DNA of 60,928 nt from DATLFI01 sp035524895. GTDB lineage: Bacteria; Acidobacteriota; Thermoanaerobaculia; Multivoradales; Multivoraceae. Of the stretch, positions 1-8,558 are shown in pieces. A model generated the notes under the pieces. The model made no database searches. It saw only the letters and a list, made by a program, of their open reading frames with translations, and was not told the origin of the DNA. Numbering within the stretch: the first letter of the stretch is position 1; the number at the start of each line of letters is the position of its first letter. Both the position numbers and the translations under genes were made by a program. The stretch is from assembly GCA_035524895.1 (NCBI GenBank), contig DATLFI010000059.1:1-60928 (forward strand), written 5' to 3'.

Positions 1-73
1 AATCCCGGGGGGATCGGAGGATCGCAGCGCGACGCGTCGGGTTCCGCCGGTCGGCTGTGCGATCCGAGATCCG

Positions 74-2791
74 CTACGCCAACTCCGCCAGTCTCGCCAA
101 CGCCCCCAACAGATCCGGCCGATCCCCGAGCACCCCGACAAGCGGGTCCTTCTTCTGCTTCTTGACGCGCTCGGGCATCGACTTGATGTTGAAGTCACCC
201 AGCTCGAGGCCGCCCCGCACCTCCGCCCAGCGCAGCGGCGCCGACACCGGCGCGCCGGCCAAAGGCCTGACGCAGTAGGGCGCGACGATGAGGCGGCCGT
301 GGCCGTTCTGCACAGTGTCGATGTAGACCTTGCCGCCGCGCTTGGCGGGGTTGCGCACGATGGTGGCGATCTCGGGGCGTCGCCGCGACACGGTCTGTGC
401 GATCAGCAATCCCAGCATGCGGGACTGCTCGTAGGTGCAGGCGCCGCCGAGCGGCAGGAGCACGTGGAGGCCTGAGGAGCCGCTGGTCTTGACGTAGCTC
501 GGGAGCTCGATCTCCTCGCACAGCTCGTGGATGTCCTTCGCGATGCGAACGACCTGCTCCATCGGGGCCCCTTTGGGGTCGAGGTCGAGCACGCACCAGT
601 CGGGGCGTTCGAGCGAGCCGAGCCGGCTCGACCAGAGGTGGATCGGGATGGTGGCGAGGTTGGCGAGGTACTGCAGCGCCTGCTGGTCCTCGCAGACGAA
701 GTACTCGATGTCGCGTCCCGAACCCTCGCTCCAGATCGTGACCGTACGGATCCATCCCGGCGCGAAGTCCGGGGCGTTCTTCTGGAAGAAGTTCTTGCCG
801 TGGATGCCGTCGGGGTACCGCGTGAGCACCAGCGGGCGGTCGGCGAGGTACGGCAGCATGGCGGGCGCGATCTGCCGGTAGTAGTCGACGAGGTCGCCTT
901 TGGTGTAGCCGTCCTCGGGCCAGAAGACCTTGTCGAGGTTGGTGAGCGCGAGCTTGCGCGCGGGTGACGGTGCTTCCGGCTTTGCGGCCTTGGGCAGGGG
1001 CTTCGTCGGATTGGCGGCCACCGGAGCCGCGTCCTCGGGCGGCGCCCCGCCGGCCTCGGGCGGCGCCCCGCCGGCCTCGCGCGGCGCCCCGCCGGCCTCG
1101 CGCGCCAGATCGCCGACCGTGCGGTCGTGCTCGAGGCTCAGGAACACTGGGTGGCGCAGCATCCCCTGCGGCGTTCGCTCCTTGTAGCGCACCTTGCACA
1201 CCAGCTCGGGCTCGACCCACAGGTGGCCCTTGCCCTTGGGCGTCTCGCCCGAGCAGGCCGGCGTGTCTCGCCGCGCGGGCTGGAGCACCGTCGCGAGCTC
1301 ATGCAGGTCGCTCTCGGTGAAGCCGGTGCCGACCCGCCCGGCGTAGACGAGCTTTGGCGCGGTGGTGTTCGCGCCGGCCGATGGCTCGAAGGCCGCCACG
1401 TGCAACGCGCCGAAGCCGGAGCGCACGCCCTCGGGGGCGGTGGCGCCGACGATCACGAAGTCGTCGTGTCGGTCGCAGGGGACCTTTTGCCAATCGGGGG
1501 AGCGGCGCGGCACGTACACGGAGTCGGCGTTCTTGGCGACGATCCCTTCGAGGCCGAGGCGCTCGACCTCGGCGTAGAACGCCTCGCCGCGCTCCTCGAT
1601 GTGGTCGCTGTAGCGCACGGGCCCCACCTGCGGCAGCAGGTGCGCCAATGCGTCCTTGCGCGTGCGCAGCGGCAGACGGCGCAGGTCGAGGCCCTCGAGG
1701 GCCAGCAGGTCGAAGCAGAAGAGCGTAGCGGGCAGCCGAACAGCCGCGCGGTCGATGTCGTGCGGGCGTTGTAGCAGCGCGCGCTGTTGCAGGCCGGCGA
1801 AGCTGGGCCGGCCGCCCTCGCCGAGCACCACGACCTCGCCGTCGAGCACGCCGTGCTGGAACGGCATGTGCTCCAGCGCGCGTCGCACCTCGGGGTAGAG
1901 CGCTGATGCGTCGTGACCGTTGCGGTAGCGCAGGTAAACACGGCCCCCACGCTTGGCGGCGAGCAGCCGGTAGCCGTCGTACTTGAGCTCGAAGATCCAC
2001 CCGGCGCGGCTGAACGGCTGCTTTGCCGGCTGCGCCAGCATGAATCGAACCTGCCGCGGATCGACCTCGCCCTCGACCGCGCCGGCACCGCGAAGCTCCT
2101 CGACCAGCTCCGCGACACGACGAGGGCCCTCTCCTTCGCCGAGCTCGTCGACCGTGAGCCCAGAGAGCACCGAGGCCTCGGGCAGGTCGCTCTCGCCGGA
2201 CCTGGCGGCGAAGTCGGGCTTCTTCGCCAGCATCCACTGGCGGTCCTCGTCCTTCGAGCGCCCGCGCCGTGCCATCGGCGGCTTGGTGCGGAACAGCGTC
2301 CAGGTGCCGTGCAGCTTGTGGCCGTGCAGCTCGAACAGCAGCTTGCCACGCACCAGCCCGTCGCGCGGGTCCTCGAGCGGCACCCAGCTACCGCGGTCCC
2401 AGGTGATCATCGCACCGGCGCCGTAGTTGCCGTCGGGGATCACCCCCTCGAACTCGGAATACTCCAGCGGGTGGTCCTCGGTCTCGACCGCGAGCCGCTT
2501 CTCGGCCGGGTCGAGGGACGGCCCCTTCGGCACCGCCCAGCAGCGCAGCACGCCGTCGAGCTCGAGCCGCAGGTCGAAGTGGGTGCGTCGGGCGGCGTGC
2601 TTGTGCACCACGAACAGCGCGGGCGTCCCCACCGCCGGGTGGCCGGCCCGGACCCCCCCGCCGAAAGGCTCTGGGGTGGCGCTGGCTCGGCGCTTCTCGC
2701 GATAAGCCTGCAGCGGTGCTCCGCCGGGCTGCTCGTCGCTCGCCGCATCAGGGCGGGGGCTTGGTTTGGACCGGGGGCGTGGGCTCGGCAT
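74..2791 (-). CDS. ligD: DNA ligase D (NHEJ ligase/polymerase/phosphoesterase)
   Basis: ATP-dependent ligase of bacterial non-homologous end joining; it trims, fills and seals double-strand breaks together with Ku. The 905-residue protein has all three modules in the Pseudomonas order. The 3'-phosphoesterase spans about 45-205 (HFDLRLELDGVLRCWAVPKG, then the DGNYGAG region). The ligase follows at about 265-560, with nucleotidyl lysine K270 in ELKYDGYR. The primase-polymerase spans about 655-890 (LTRYPDGIHGKNFFQKNAP, WCVLDLDPK). Length is normal. A low-complexity linker of REAGGAP heptads, encoded by 21-bp tandem repeats, joins ligase and polymerase. No ku gene lies within the window, so the Ku partner must be elsewhere. 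The next gene is divergent. Confidence 0.97.
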   Translation of the reverse strand: MPSPRPRSKPSPRPDAASDEQPGGAPLQAYREKRRASATPEPFGGGVRAGHPAVGTPALFVVHKHAARRTHFDLRLELDGVLRCWAVPKGPSLDPAEKRLAVETEDHPLEYSEFEGVIPDGNYGAGAMITWDRGSWVPLEDPRDGLVRGKLLFELHGHKLHGTWTLFRTKPPMARRGRSKDEDRQWMLAKKPDFAARSGESDLPEASVLSGLTVDELGEGEGPRRVAELVEELRGAGAVEGEVDPRQVRFMLAQPAKQPFSRAGWIFELKYDGYRLLAAKRGGRVYLRYRNGHDASALYPEVRRALEHMPFQHGVLDGEVVVLGEGGRPSFAGLQQRALLQRPHDIDRAAVRLPATLFCFDLLALEGLDLRRLPLRTRKDALAHLLPQVGPVRYSDHIEERGEAFYAEVERLGLEGIVAKNADSVYVPRRSPDWQKVPCDRHDDFVIVGATAPEGVRSGFGALHVAAFEPSAGANTTAPKLVYAGRVGTGFTESDLHELATVLQPARRDTPACSGETPKGKGHLWVEPELVCKVRYKERTPQGMLRHPVFLSLEHDRTVGDLAREAGGAPREAGGAPPEAGGAPPEDAAPVAANPTKPLPKAAKPEAPSPARKLALTNLDKVFWPEDGYTKGDLVDYYRQIAPAMLPYLADRPLVLTRYPDGIHGKNFFQKNAPDFAPGWIRTVTIWSEGSGRDIEYFVCEDQQALQYLANLATIPIHLWSSRLGSLERPDWCVLDLDPKGAPMEQVVRIAKDIHELCEEIELPSYVKTSGSSGLHVLLPLGGACTYEQSRMLGLLIAQTVSRRRPEIATIVRNPAKRGGKVYIDTVQNGHGRLIVAPYCVRPLAGAPVSAPLRWAEVRGGLELGDFNIKSMPERVKKQKKDPLVGVLGDRPDLLGALARLAELA
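1032..1105. repeat. 21-bp tandem repeat inside ligD linker
   Basis: About 3.5 copies of a 21-bp unit (on the plus strand gcctcgggcggcgccccgcc plus g) lie head to tail and in frame. They encode heptads of the type REAGGAP between the ligase and polymerase modules. Because 21 is a multiple of three, gain or loss of a unit only changes linker length. Confidence 0.9.
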
Positions 2792-2960
2792 CGCGACCTA
2801 CCAGCGTACCAAGGGTGGCCGTCGCAGGGACCCCGCCGCCCGCGGGAAGCACCTGAAACTGGCCTTCGAGGCCTGCCGTAGGGCGCATGGGAGCCGGTAA
2901 GATCCGGCCTTCGAAGCATCGACTCCAAAGACGCCCGACTTCGACCCGACGACCTCGCCA

Positions 2961-3518
2961 ATGGAACGCGACCAGATCCACGAGTGGCTGCGTCTCGAAA
3001 CGCTGGCCGGCCCTGTCCTCGGCGAGGACGGGAGCCGCCAGGCGGACGAGCTGGCCGAGGTAGCGCTCCGTCGCCTGTTCGGTTTGCTGCCCCTCTTGAG
3101 TCCGCCGACCCGCTTCGCTGCGGGGGTGATCGCCCGTTCGTCGCGCGCAGCTCGGAGCTCGCTGCCTGCCCGCATCCTCGGCTCTTGGGGCGCTCGTGCC
3201 GCGACGGTGTGGGTGGCGGCGGAGGTGGCGATCCTGGTTGCGATCACGACCGCTGTGGTCGGCGGTCTCGCCGCGGCGCTCGGTCCCGTGCGCCTGCTCG
3301 GCGCCGTGGTGGGCGGCTCCGCGGTCGCGCTCGACCGAGCTCTCGAGGCAGCCCATGTCGGCATGCGGGTGGCCGAGCTGTCGCAGTCGTCCCTGGTCGC
3401 AGCAGGTCCCACGCTGCTGGTCTCGCTGGTTCTGTGCATCGCGGCGTCGGCGGTGGGCGTGGCGCTGCTGGCGCCGCTGTCCGGTGCGTCGGGGGGGACG
3501 CGCGGTGCTCATCGCTGA
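2961..3518 (+). CDS. Predicted membrane protein, possible anti-sigma-like
   Basis: A 185-residue protein of unknown function. Residues 1-70 are soluble and contain an ALRRLFGLLPLLSPPTRFA segment; I know similar stretches from juxtamembrane parts of anti-sigma-like proteins. Two hydrophobic helices follow, at about 83-125 (VWVAAEVAILVAITTAVVGG) and 145-172. The stop lies inside the next gene, whose GTG start precedes it by 14 nt, so the two are translationally coupled. No sigma factor gene is next to it here. The anti-sigma reading is only inference; it could equally be an assembly partner of the downstream bactofilin-like protein. Confidence 0.7.
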   Translation: MERDQIHEWLRLETLAGPVLGEDGSRQADELAEVALRRLFGLLPLLSPPTRFAAGVIARSSRAARSSLPARILGSWGARAATVWVAAEVAILVAITTAVVGGLAAALGPVRLLGAVVGGSAVALDRALEAAHVGMRVAELSQSSLVAAGPTLLVSLVLCIAASAVGVALLAPLSGASGGTRGAHR

Positions 3519-4920
3519 CCGGCAGTCCCCGCGAAGGCGCGTCGTGCTGCTGCTCCTTGGGGCGGCGGCCTGGCTCTCGCTGGTGGCCGCCCGCGACGGC
3601 AGCGGGCCCCAGCCACCGCCTCCCGAAGAGCCCGCGCCGGAGTCGGAGCCAGCGTCAGAGCCCGAGACAGGGCCAGATACAGGGTCGGAGACAGTGCCGA
3701 CGCCCGAGCAGCGGCGCGAGCTGCAGCAACAACTTCGCGAGCTGCAGGAGCGGCAGCGCGCGATCGAAGAGCAGTACCGCAACGCGCAGCGCGAGATCGA
3801 GCGTCAGATGCGCGAGGCCGAGCGCGAGATGGAGCGGCGGCTCCGCGAGGCCCGCGAGGCCGTGCGCCAGCAGGAGCTCGAGATCGAACGTCGCGAGGAT
3901 GCCGAGCCCCCCGTGGCTCCGGAGCCGCCGGAGCGGCCGCGACGCACGCCGCGCGGCGGAGCGGACCAGAAGTTCGCGTTCGCGAGCACGGTCAAGGTCA
4001 ACGAGGGCGAGGTGGCAGGCGACATCTTCGTGCTCGGTGGCGGAGCCAAGATCGACGGCGAGGTGCTCGGCGGCGCGGTCGCTGTCGGCGGAGAGATCAA
4101 GGTCAACGGCAGGGTGACCGGCGACGTGGTCGCAATCGGCGCCGACGTCGAGCTTGGCGAGAACGCCGAGGTGCTGGGGAACGCGGTGAGCGTCGGTGGC
4201 CAGGTCCGTCGCGCCGACGGCGCCCGCGTCTCGGGTCAGATCTCCGAGGTCGGGATGACACCCGGCTTCGACCTGCGACCGCGCGAGTGGTGGGGCGACC
4301 GTGACTTCCGGCGTCGCGCCCCCTCGGTGTTCGAGTGGGAGGAATGGGCCGAGGTCTTGTGGAAGGTGACAGCCTCCGCCCTGTTGCTGGTGCTCTCGGC
4401 GGTGGTCATCCTGGTCGCTCCGCGCGGCACCGATCGTGTGGAGCAAGCCGCGCTGGCGGAGCCGTGGAAGGCGTTGTTGGTGGGGCTCGGCGTGGTGCTG
4501 CTGTCGCTGCCCGCGATGATCGTCCTGGCCGTGCTGCTGGTGGTGTCGCTGATCGGCATCCCGCTCCTGGTGTTCCTGCCCTTCCTGGTTCTCCTGCTGG
4601 TCGCGGCGGCCCTCTACGGGTATACGGCGATGGCGGTGATGGTGGGGCGCTGGTTGGGCGGCAGGTATCGGCGATTGTCGGGACCGGGCCGGTTCGGCGC
4701 TCTCCTCACGGGCGTCGTCGCCATCCAGGGGCTTTCGGTCGCCGGCTCCTTCCTCGACGCGATCGGCATTCCGATGCTGATCTGGGGGTTGTTCACCCTC
4801 TCTGGCTTCTTGATCAAGTTCCTGGCCTGGACCACCGGTCTGGGAGCGGCGGTGATGAGCCGCTTCGGCTCGAGCCCTGCGCTTCCGCCGCTGCCGGAAG
4901 CGATGCGCTCCGCCGTGTAA
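3505..4920 (+). CDS. Bactofilin-like polymer-forming membrane protein
   Basis: 471 residues from the GTG that overlaps the upstream stop; longer upstream frames only shadow that gene. It opens with a hydrophobic segment (RRVVLLLLGAAAWLSLVAA), probably a signal or anchor. An acidic Pro/Glu stretch follows, then a long heptad-rich coiled coil at about 70-140 full of Arg, Glu and Gln. Residues about 155-250 form a right-handed beta-helix of the bactofilin type, with short repeats such as NEGEVAGDIFVLGGGAKIDG and VNGRVTGDVVAIGADVELG. Three or four transmembrane helices close the protein (about 290-450). The architecture suggests a membrane-anchored scaffold. Function beyond the fold is unknown. 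Confidence 0.85.
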   Translation: MLIADRQSPRRRVVLLLLGAAAWLSLVAARDGSGPQPPPPEEPAPESEPASEPETGPDTGSETVPTPEQRRELQQQLRELQERQRAIEEQYRNAQREIERQMREAEREMERRLREAREAVRQQELEIERREDAEPPVAPEPPERPRRTPRGGADQKFAFASTVKVNEGEVAGDIFVLGGGAKIDGEVLGGAVAVGGEIKVNGRVTGDVVAIGADVELGENAEVLGNAVSVGGQVRRADGARVSGQISEVGMTPGFDLRPREWWGDRDFRRRAPSVFEWEEWAEVLWKVTASALLLVLSAVVILVAPRGTDRVEQAALAEPWKALLVGLGVVLLSLPAMIVLAVLLVVSLIGIPLLVFLPFLVLLLVAAALYGYTAMAVMVGRWLGGRYRRLSGPGRFGALLTGVVAIQGLSVAGSFLDAIGIPMLIWGLFTLSGFLIKFLAWTTGLGAAVMSRFGSSPALPPLPEAMRSAV

Positions 4921-4940
4921 CAGTGCCCCATGGGGCGCTG
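4921..4940. terminator. Palindrome directly after bactofilin-like stop
   Basis: cagtgccccatggggcgctg starts at the base after the stop codon and is symmetric at 18 of 20 positions. It could fold as a terminator stem but has no T-tract. It shares the ccatgg core with other gene-end palindromes in this window. Confidence 0.45.
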
Positions 4941-5001
4941 CGCGTAGCGGTCTGGCTCCGCCCCGGCCGGCGCATCGTCAGGACAGGCCGACCTGAGAAA
5001 G

Positions 5002-5859
5002 CTACGAGCGGAGCTCGTAGGTCGCGGTCGCAGGATCTGCACCTCGCGGCGCGGCTCTACCTTCCTCGACCAGTGCGAGGAGGTGCGCCAGCAGCGACAT
5101 GCGGGCCGCGCCGTGCAGCTTCGGGTCGACGTCGGTGTAGATGCGCTCGACCAGCTCGGCGGGTGTTCCGGGGCGCTCGCGCAGCGCGGCGAGCGCCTGC
5201 TCGGTGCGACGCAGCCGGTGGTCGCGCAGCTCGGTCATGCGTTGCCTGGGCTGCGCTACCGTCGGGCCGTGACCGGGGTAGAGCACCGCGAGCTGGGCGC
5301 TCTGGTCGAGCTCGAGGAGCCGCTCCAGCGCGCTCAAGAACTGTCGCAGGTCGCCGTCGGGCGGGGCGATCACCGAGGTCGACCAGCCCATCACGTGGTC
5401 TCCCGAGAACAGCGCGCGCTCGCGCTCCATGAGAAAACAGAGATGGTCGCGGGCGTGACCGGGGGTGTGGACCGCGCGCAGGGCCACGTCGCCCAGGTCG
5501 ATCACCTCGCCGTCCGCCAGAGCTCGGTGGGGACGAAACTCCCCCGTCGCGGCGTATGCCAGCACCGGGGCGCCGAAGCGTTCGGCCAGAGTCGGCGCGA
5601 GCGGCCAGTGGTCTGGGTGGGCGTGGCTCACCAGGACCGCGCGCACCGGCGTGTCGCCGATCGCGTCGCACAGCGCCGCGAGGTGCTCGTCGTCCTCTTG
5701 TCCGGGGTCGAGCACCGCGACTGCGCTGCGGTCCTCGGGCCCGATCAGGTAGGTGTTGGTGCCGGGTCCGGTGAACAGGCCGGGGTTGCGCTGCACGACG
5801 CGGCGCACCCGCGGCGACAGGCGTTCGACCTCGCCGTACCTCGGTGCGGCATCTCTCAC
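5002..5859 (-). CDS. Metallo-beta-lactamase-fold hydrolase (LACTB2-like)
   Basis: A 285-residue MBL-fold hydrolase. It has the zinc-binding signature SHAHPDHWP (HxHxDH), a downstream HTPGHARDH histidine, a SGDHVMGW aspartate and a YPGHGP histidine. The N-terminal GLFTGPGTNTYLIG and C-terminal PAELVERIYTDVDPKLHGAA segments match the LACTB2 and glyoxalase-II-like branch, which acts on thioesters or RNA. The substrate cannot be told from sequence. I place the start at the GTG whose last bases overlap the TGA of the upstream gene (GTGA). The open frame continues upstream, but that part is an Arg/Pro-rich shadow of the neighbour. Confidence 0.88.
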   Translation of the reverse strand: MRDAAPRYGEVERLSPRVRRVVQRNPGLFTGPGTNTYLIGPEDRSAVAVLDPGQEDDEHLAALCDAIGDTPVRAVLVSHAHPDHWPLAPTLAERFGAPVLAYAATGEFRPHRALADGEVIDLGDVALRAVHTPGHARDHLCFLMERERALFSGDHVMGWSTSVIAPPDGDLRQFLSALERLLELDQSAQLAVLYPGHGPTVAQPRQRMTELRDHRLRRTEQALAALRERPGTPAELVERIYTDVDPKLHGAARMSLLAHLLALVEEGRAAPRGADPATATYELRS

Positions 5860-6320
5860 GGCCGCCGCCCGCGCGCGCGCTCCAGGCTCTCCAGCAGACC
5901 CTGCTGACGCCGAGCGAAGTCGACCGGGGCCCGGCCCTCTCGGAGCGTGTCGTCGACGTGGCGTTGGAAGCCTTCGAGCTCGTCGAGCACGCCGAGTCCA
6001 GCCAGGCACGACGTGCGCTCGGCCTCGGACGCCTCGTTGCAGCGGCAGGCGTCGCGGGCGCGATGAGCCCGGTCCTCGGCGCTCTCGAGGGCGTCACTCC
6101 AACGGTCGAGATCGACCGGCGGTTGGAGGTGCCCCAGCACGGTCTCGCCGAAGCGTTCCACCGCGTTCTCGACGGTTTCGAGGCAGCGGCCTGATCCGTC
6201 GCTGTCCCCGCGGCGATGTAGGCCGGCGTCCTCCAGAAGGCTCGACACCCACGGGCGGCCGAACTCCAACGCCACCCAGAGCAGGGCGATCGCGACGGCG
6301 ACGCGGATCCAGACCTTCAC
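5856..6320 (-). CDS. Small single-pass membrane protein, unknown
   Basis: 154 residues from a GTG start. It has one N-terminal transmembrane helix (VWIRVAVAIALLWVALEFG) followed by a charged, mostly helical extracytoplasmic domain with five cysteines (at SGRCLE, DACRCNEA, RTSC). No family recognised. Its stop overlaps the start of the MBL-fold hydrolase by 3 nt, so the pair is translationally coupled. The open frame extends 46 codons further upstream, but those residues lack any feature and the helix would then not be N-terminal. Confidence 0.65.
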   Translation of the reverse strand: MKVWIRVAVAIALLWVALEFGRPWVSSLLEDAGLHRRGDSDGSGRCLETVENAVERFGETVLGHLQPPVDLDRWSDALESAEDRAHRARDACRCNEASEAERTSCLAGLGVLDELEGFQRHVDDTLREGRAPVDFARRQQGLLESLERARGRRP

Positions 6321-6505
6321 GGCACCACAAGTGTAGCGCTCGGAGAATCCGCCCAGGTCAGCGCCTGGCAGCGCTGCGCGCTCCGACACGCGACAGTAGA
6401 GTCCTCGGGCACTACCCCAGCTCGACCTCGGCTTGACAGGCACGCAGCTTTCTCGCACCCTTGCGGAGCGGCACTTTGCCGCGATCGCTTACCGTGTCTG
6501 ACTCG

Positions 6506-6913
6506 ATGTTCCGCTTCTCTTTCTTCCAGCCCGCGGTCGCGCTCGTCGCTCTCGCGCTTCTCGGAGCGCTGCAGCTCGGCGGGGCCTGTTCCTTGCTCGG
6601 AAGCTGCGGGCCTCCCGCGGGTCAGCGAGCGCAAGCGAGCGCATCGGCATCCGCGAGCTGCCCCGAGCACCAGCCGCCGGCGGCGCCTCCTGCGGCATGG
6701 CTCGCAGAGGATTGCTGCGGCCTGGCCGCGACGCCGCTGGTCGATGCGATCCCCTCGCGCGCGGGTGCGCCCCACGTGCTGCCAGCCGGCCTGGCGGCGC
6801 TTTCGCCGGTCGAGCGCTCTCCGCTGCCCTGCGCCCAGGTGCTCGGTGCCGAGCTGACGAAGAGTCGCGCGGGCGGCTCGATCCTGCTCGAGATCCGCGT
6901 TCTCCTGATCTGA
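6506..6913 (+). CDS. Small Cys-containing secreted protein of copper locus
   Basis: 135 residues from ATG. It starts with a clear signal peptide (FFQPAVALVALALLGALQLG) and continues with a Cys-, Ala- and Pro-rich chain containing CSLLGSCG, CPEHQPP and EDCCGLA. I know small proteins like this, including DUF2946-like ones, from copper and cation efflux loci. Cysteine/histidine metal binding is plausible but not shown. It directly precedes the TolC-like and multicopper oxidase genes on the same strand, separated by 160 bp. An upstream in-frame start would add 15 residues before the signal peptide and is less likely. Confidence 0.65.
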   Translation: MFRFSFFQPAVALVALALLGALQLGGACSLLGSCGPPAGQRAQASASASASCPEHQPPAAPPAAWLAEDCCGLAATPLVDAIPSRAGAPHVLPAGLAALSPVERSPLPCAQVLGAELTKSRAGGSILLEIRVLLI

Positions 6914-7073
6914 GCTCAGGGCTGTTCCGGAGCGCGCCTGCGCGGCGCCCTGCCGGTCCAGGGAGCCGGTCCTGGCGTGCTAGCCGGGCTCGCTCCTGCC
7001 TTCGCGTCGCCGCTGGGGTTTGCCGTGTTGCGACGGCACCCATCCCCTGGCTCTTGGCTTCTGGGAGATCCTC

Positions 7074-8558
7074 TTGAGTAGCAATCCGCTTTCTCGTTCT
7101 CGACCCGCCCGGACGTCGCGTCGACTCGCGGCGATGGCGCTCGCTTGTGCCGCGGCGGCCGTCTCGACGGCCTGCGTCCACGTCGATCCGCAGCAAGGTG
7201 TTGCGACGGTGGGCGAGCTCGTGGCCGCTCGCACGCCCTACCCGGTGACCTGGCTGCGCAGCGAGGAGGACCGTACGGCGATTGCCATCGAAATCGATCG
7301 GCGCCTCGAAGCACCGCTCGATCCGACCGCAGCGATCGAGGTGTCGCTGCTCGGCAACCCGCGTGTGCAAGCGCTCTACGAGGAGATCGGTGTTTCGGCC
7401 GCCGACGTGGTCGCGGCGGCGACGGTCAGCAACCCCGTGCTGTCGGCCGAAGTCTTCTGGCCGGGCGGCGGTGCCACCACGCTCGAGGCGGGCGTGGCGC
7501 AGAACGTCCTCTCGCTCGTGATGCGCCCGGCCCGGCGCCGGCTCGCCGAGACGCAGTATCGCCGGGCGCAGCTCCAAGTCGCCGCAGAGGTGCTCGAGCA
7601 CGCCGCGGAGGTCGAGGTAGCCTACTGGGAGCTGGTCGCGGCGGAGCACGCGGTCGAGCTGCGCGGCACGATCGCCGACGCCGCCGAGGCAGCGTCCGAG
7701 CTCGCGACGAGGATGCGGGCGGCCGGTACGGCGAGCGAGCTCGACGCCGCACGCGAGCGCGCGCTCCACGAGATGACCCTGGTCGCGCTGCGTCGCGCCG
7801 AGGGAGATCGCGTCTCGGCGCGCGAGCGCCTCGCCCGGCTGCTCGGCCTGGAATCGGCGGACGCCGAGGCTTTCTCGACGCCGGCGCGGCTGCCCGACCT
7901 GCCGGCGACCGACCCGTCGCTCGACGGTCTCGAGCTGCAGGCGGTGGAGGAGCGCCTCGACCTGCAGGCGGCGGGCCGCGAGGTCGAGGCACTCGCGCAA
8001 GCGCTCGGGATCACCAGGAAGTGGCGCTGGTTCGTGTTGGCAGAGCTTGGCATCGAGGCGGAACGCGAGCTCGAAGGCGAGTGGCTCGTCGGCCCCAAGG
8101 TCACGCTGCAGCTCCCGATCTTCGACCACCGTCGGGGCGAGCTGCGGCGTCGCGAGGCCGAGCTACGCCAGGTCGAGCACCGGCTGCGCGGGCTGGCGTT
8201 GGAGATCCGCTCGCAGGTGCGCGAGGCGCGCGAAAGCCTGCTGCTCGCTCGCGATCTGGTGCGGCGCTATCGCGAGGTCGTGATTCCGCTGCGCGAGCGC
8301 GTGGTGGCTCTGCTCCAGCAACGCCACGACTTCATGCTCGCTGGCGCCTTCGAGCTGCTCGAGGCGCGGAGCGAGGAGTTCGAGAGCTACGAGGAATACC
8401 TGCACGCGGTGCGCGACTACTACGTCGCGCGCGCCCGGCTCGCGCGCGCGGTAGGCGGGCGCTTGCCAGGACCTGCGCCGTCCGAAGCGCCTGCCGTCCC
8501 GGCGCCCGCTGCGCCGAGCCCCACACACCAGCATGATGGAACCGGAGGTGCATCGTGA
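7074..8558 (+). CDS. TolC-family outer-membrane efflux lipoprotein
   Basis: An outer-membrane channel of the TolC/CusC type. The chain has a lipoprotein signal (ALACAAAAVSTAC, Cys lipidation site) and two long helical repeats rich in Arg, Glu and Ala. The characteristic internal segments are LLGNPRVQALYEEIGVSAAD, SNPVLSAE and PKVTLQLPIFDHRRGELRR. A Pro/Ala-rich tail ends THQHDGTGG. I chose the TTG start with gggag upstream; a later ATG eleven residues before the lipobox, or an earlier ATG, are possible. Its stop overlaps the GTG of the multicopper oxidase by 4 nt. The pairing with the oxidase suggests copper export and detoxification. No RND pump or adaptor lies next to it. Confidence 0.88.
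   Translation: MSSNPLSRSRPARTSRRLAAMALACAAAAVSTACVHVDPQQGVATVGELVAARTPYPVTWLRSEEDRTAIAIEIDRRLEAPLDPTAAIEVSLLGNPRVQALYEEIGVSAADVVAAATVSNPVLSAEVFWPGGGATTLEAGVAQNVLSLVMRPARRRLAETQYRRAQLQVAAEVLEHAAEVEVAYWELVAAEHAVELRGTIADAAEAASELATRMRAAGTASELDAARERALHEMTLVALRRAEGDRVSARERLARLLGLESADAEAFSTPARLPDLPATDPSLDGLELQAVEERLDLQAAGREVEALAQALGITRKWRWFVLAELGIEAERELEGEWLVGPKVTLQLPIFDHRRGELRRREAELRQVEHRLRGLALEIRSQVREARESLLLARDLVRRYREVVIPLRERVVALLQQRHDFMLAGAFELLEARSEEFESYEEYLHAVRDYYVARARLARAVGGRLPGPAPSEAPAVPAPAAPSPTHQHDGTGGAS

Noticed and set aside
1032..1105. Possible CRISPR-like array
   Set aside because: The units are contiguous, without spacers, and in frame with ligD, so they are a coding tandem repeat.
195..1220. 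Long alternative frames within ligD
   Set aside because: They overlap the ligase/polymerase coding sequence, are extremely Arg/Ala-rich and carry no recognisable motif.
6433..6438. ttgaca as the -35 of the copper gene set
   Set aside because: No acceptable -10 lies 16-18 bp downstream.
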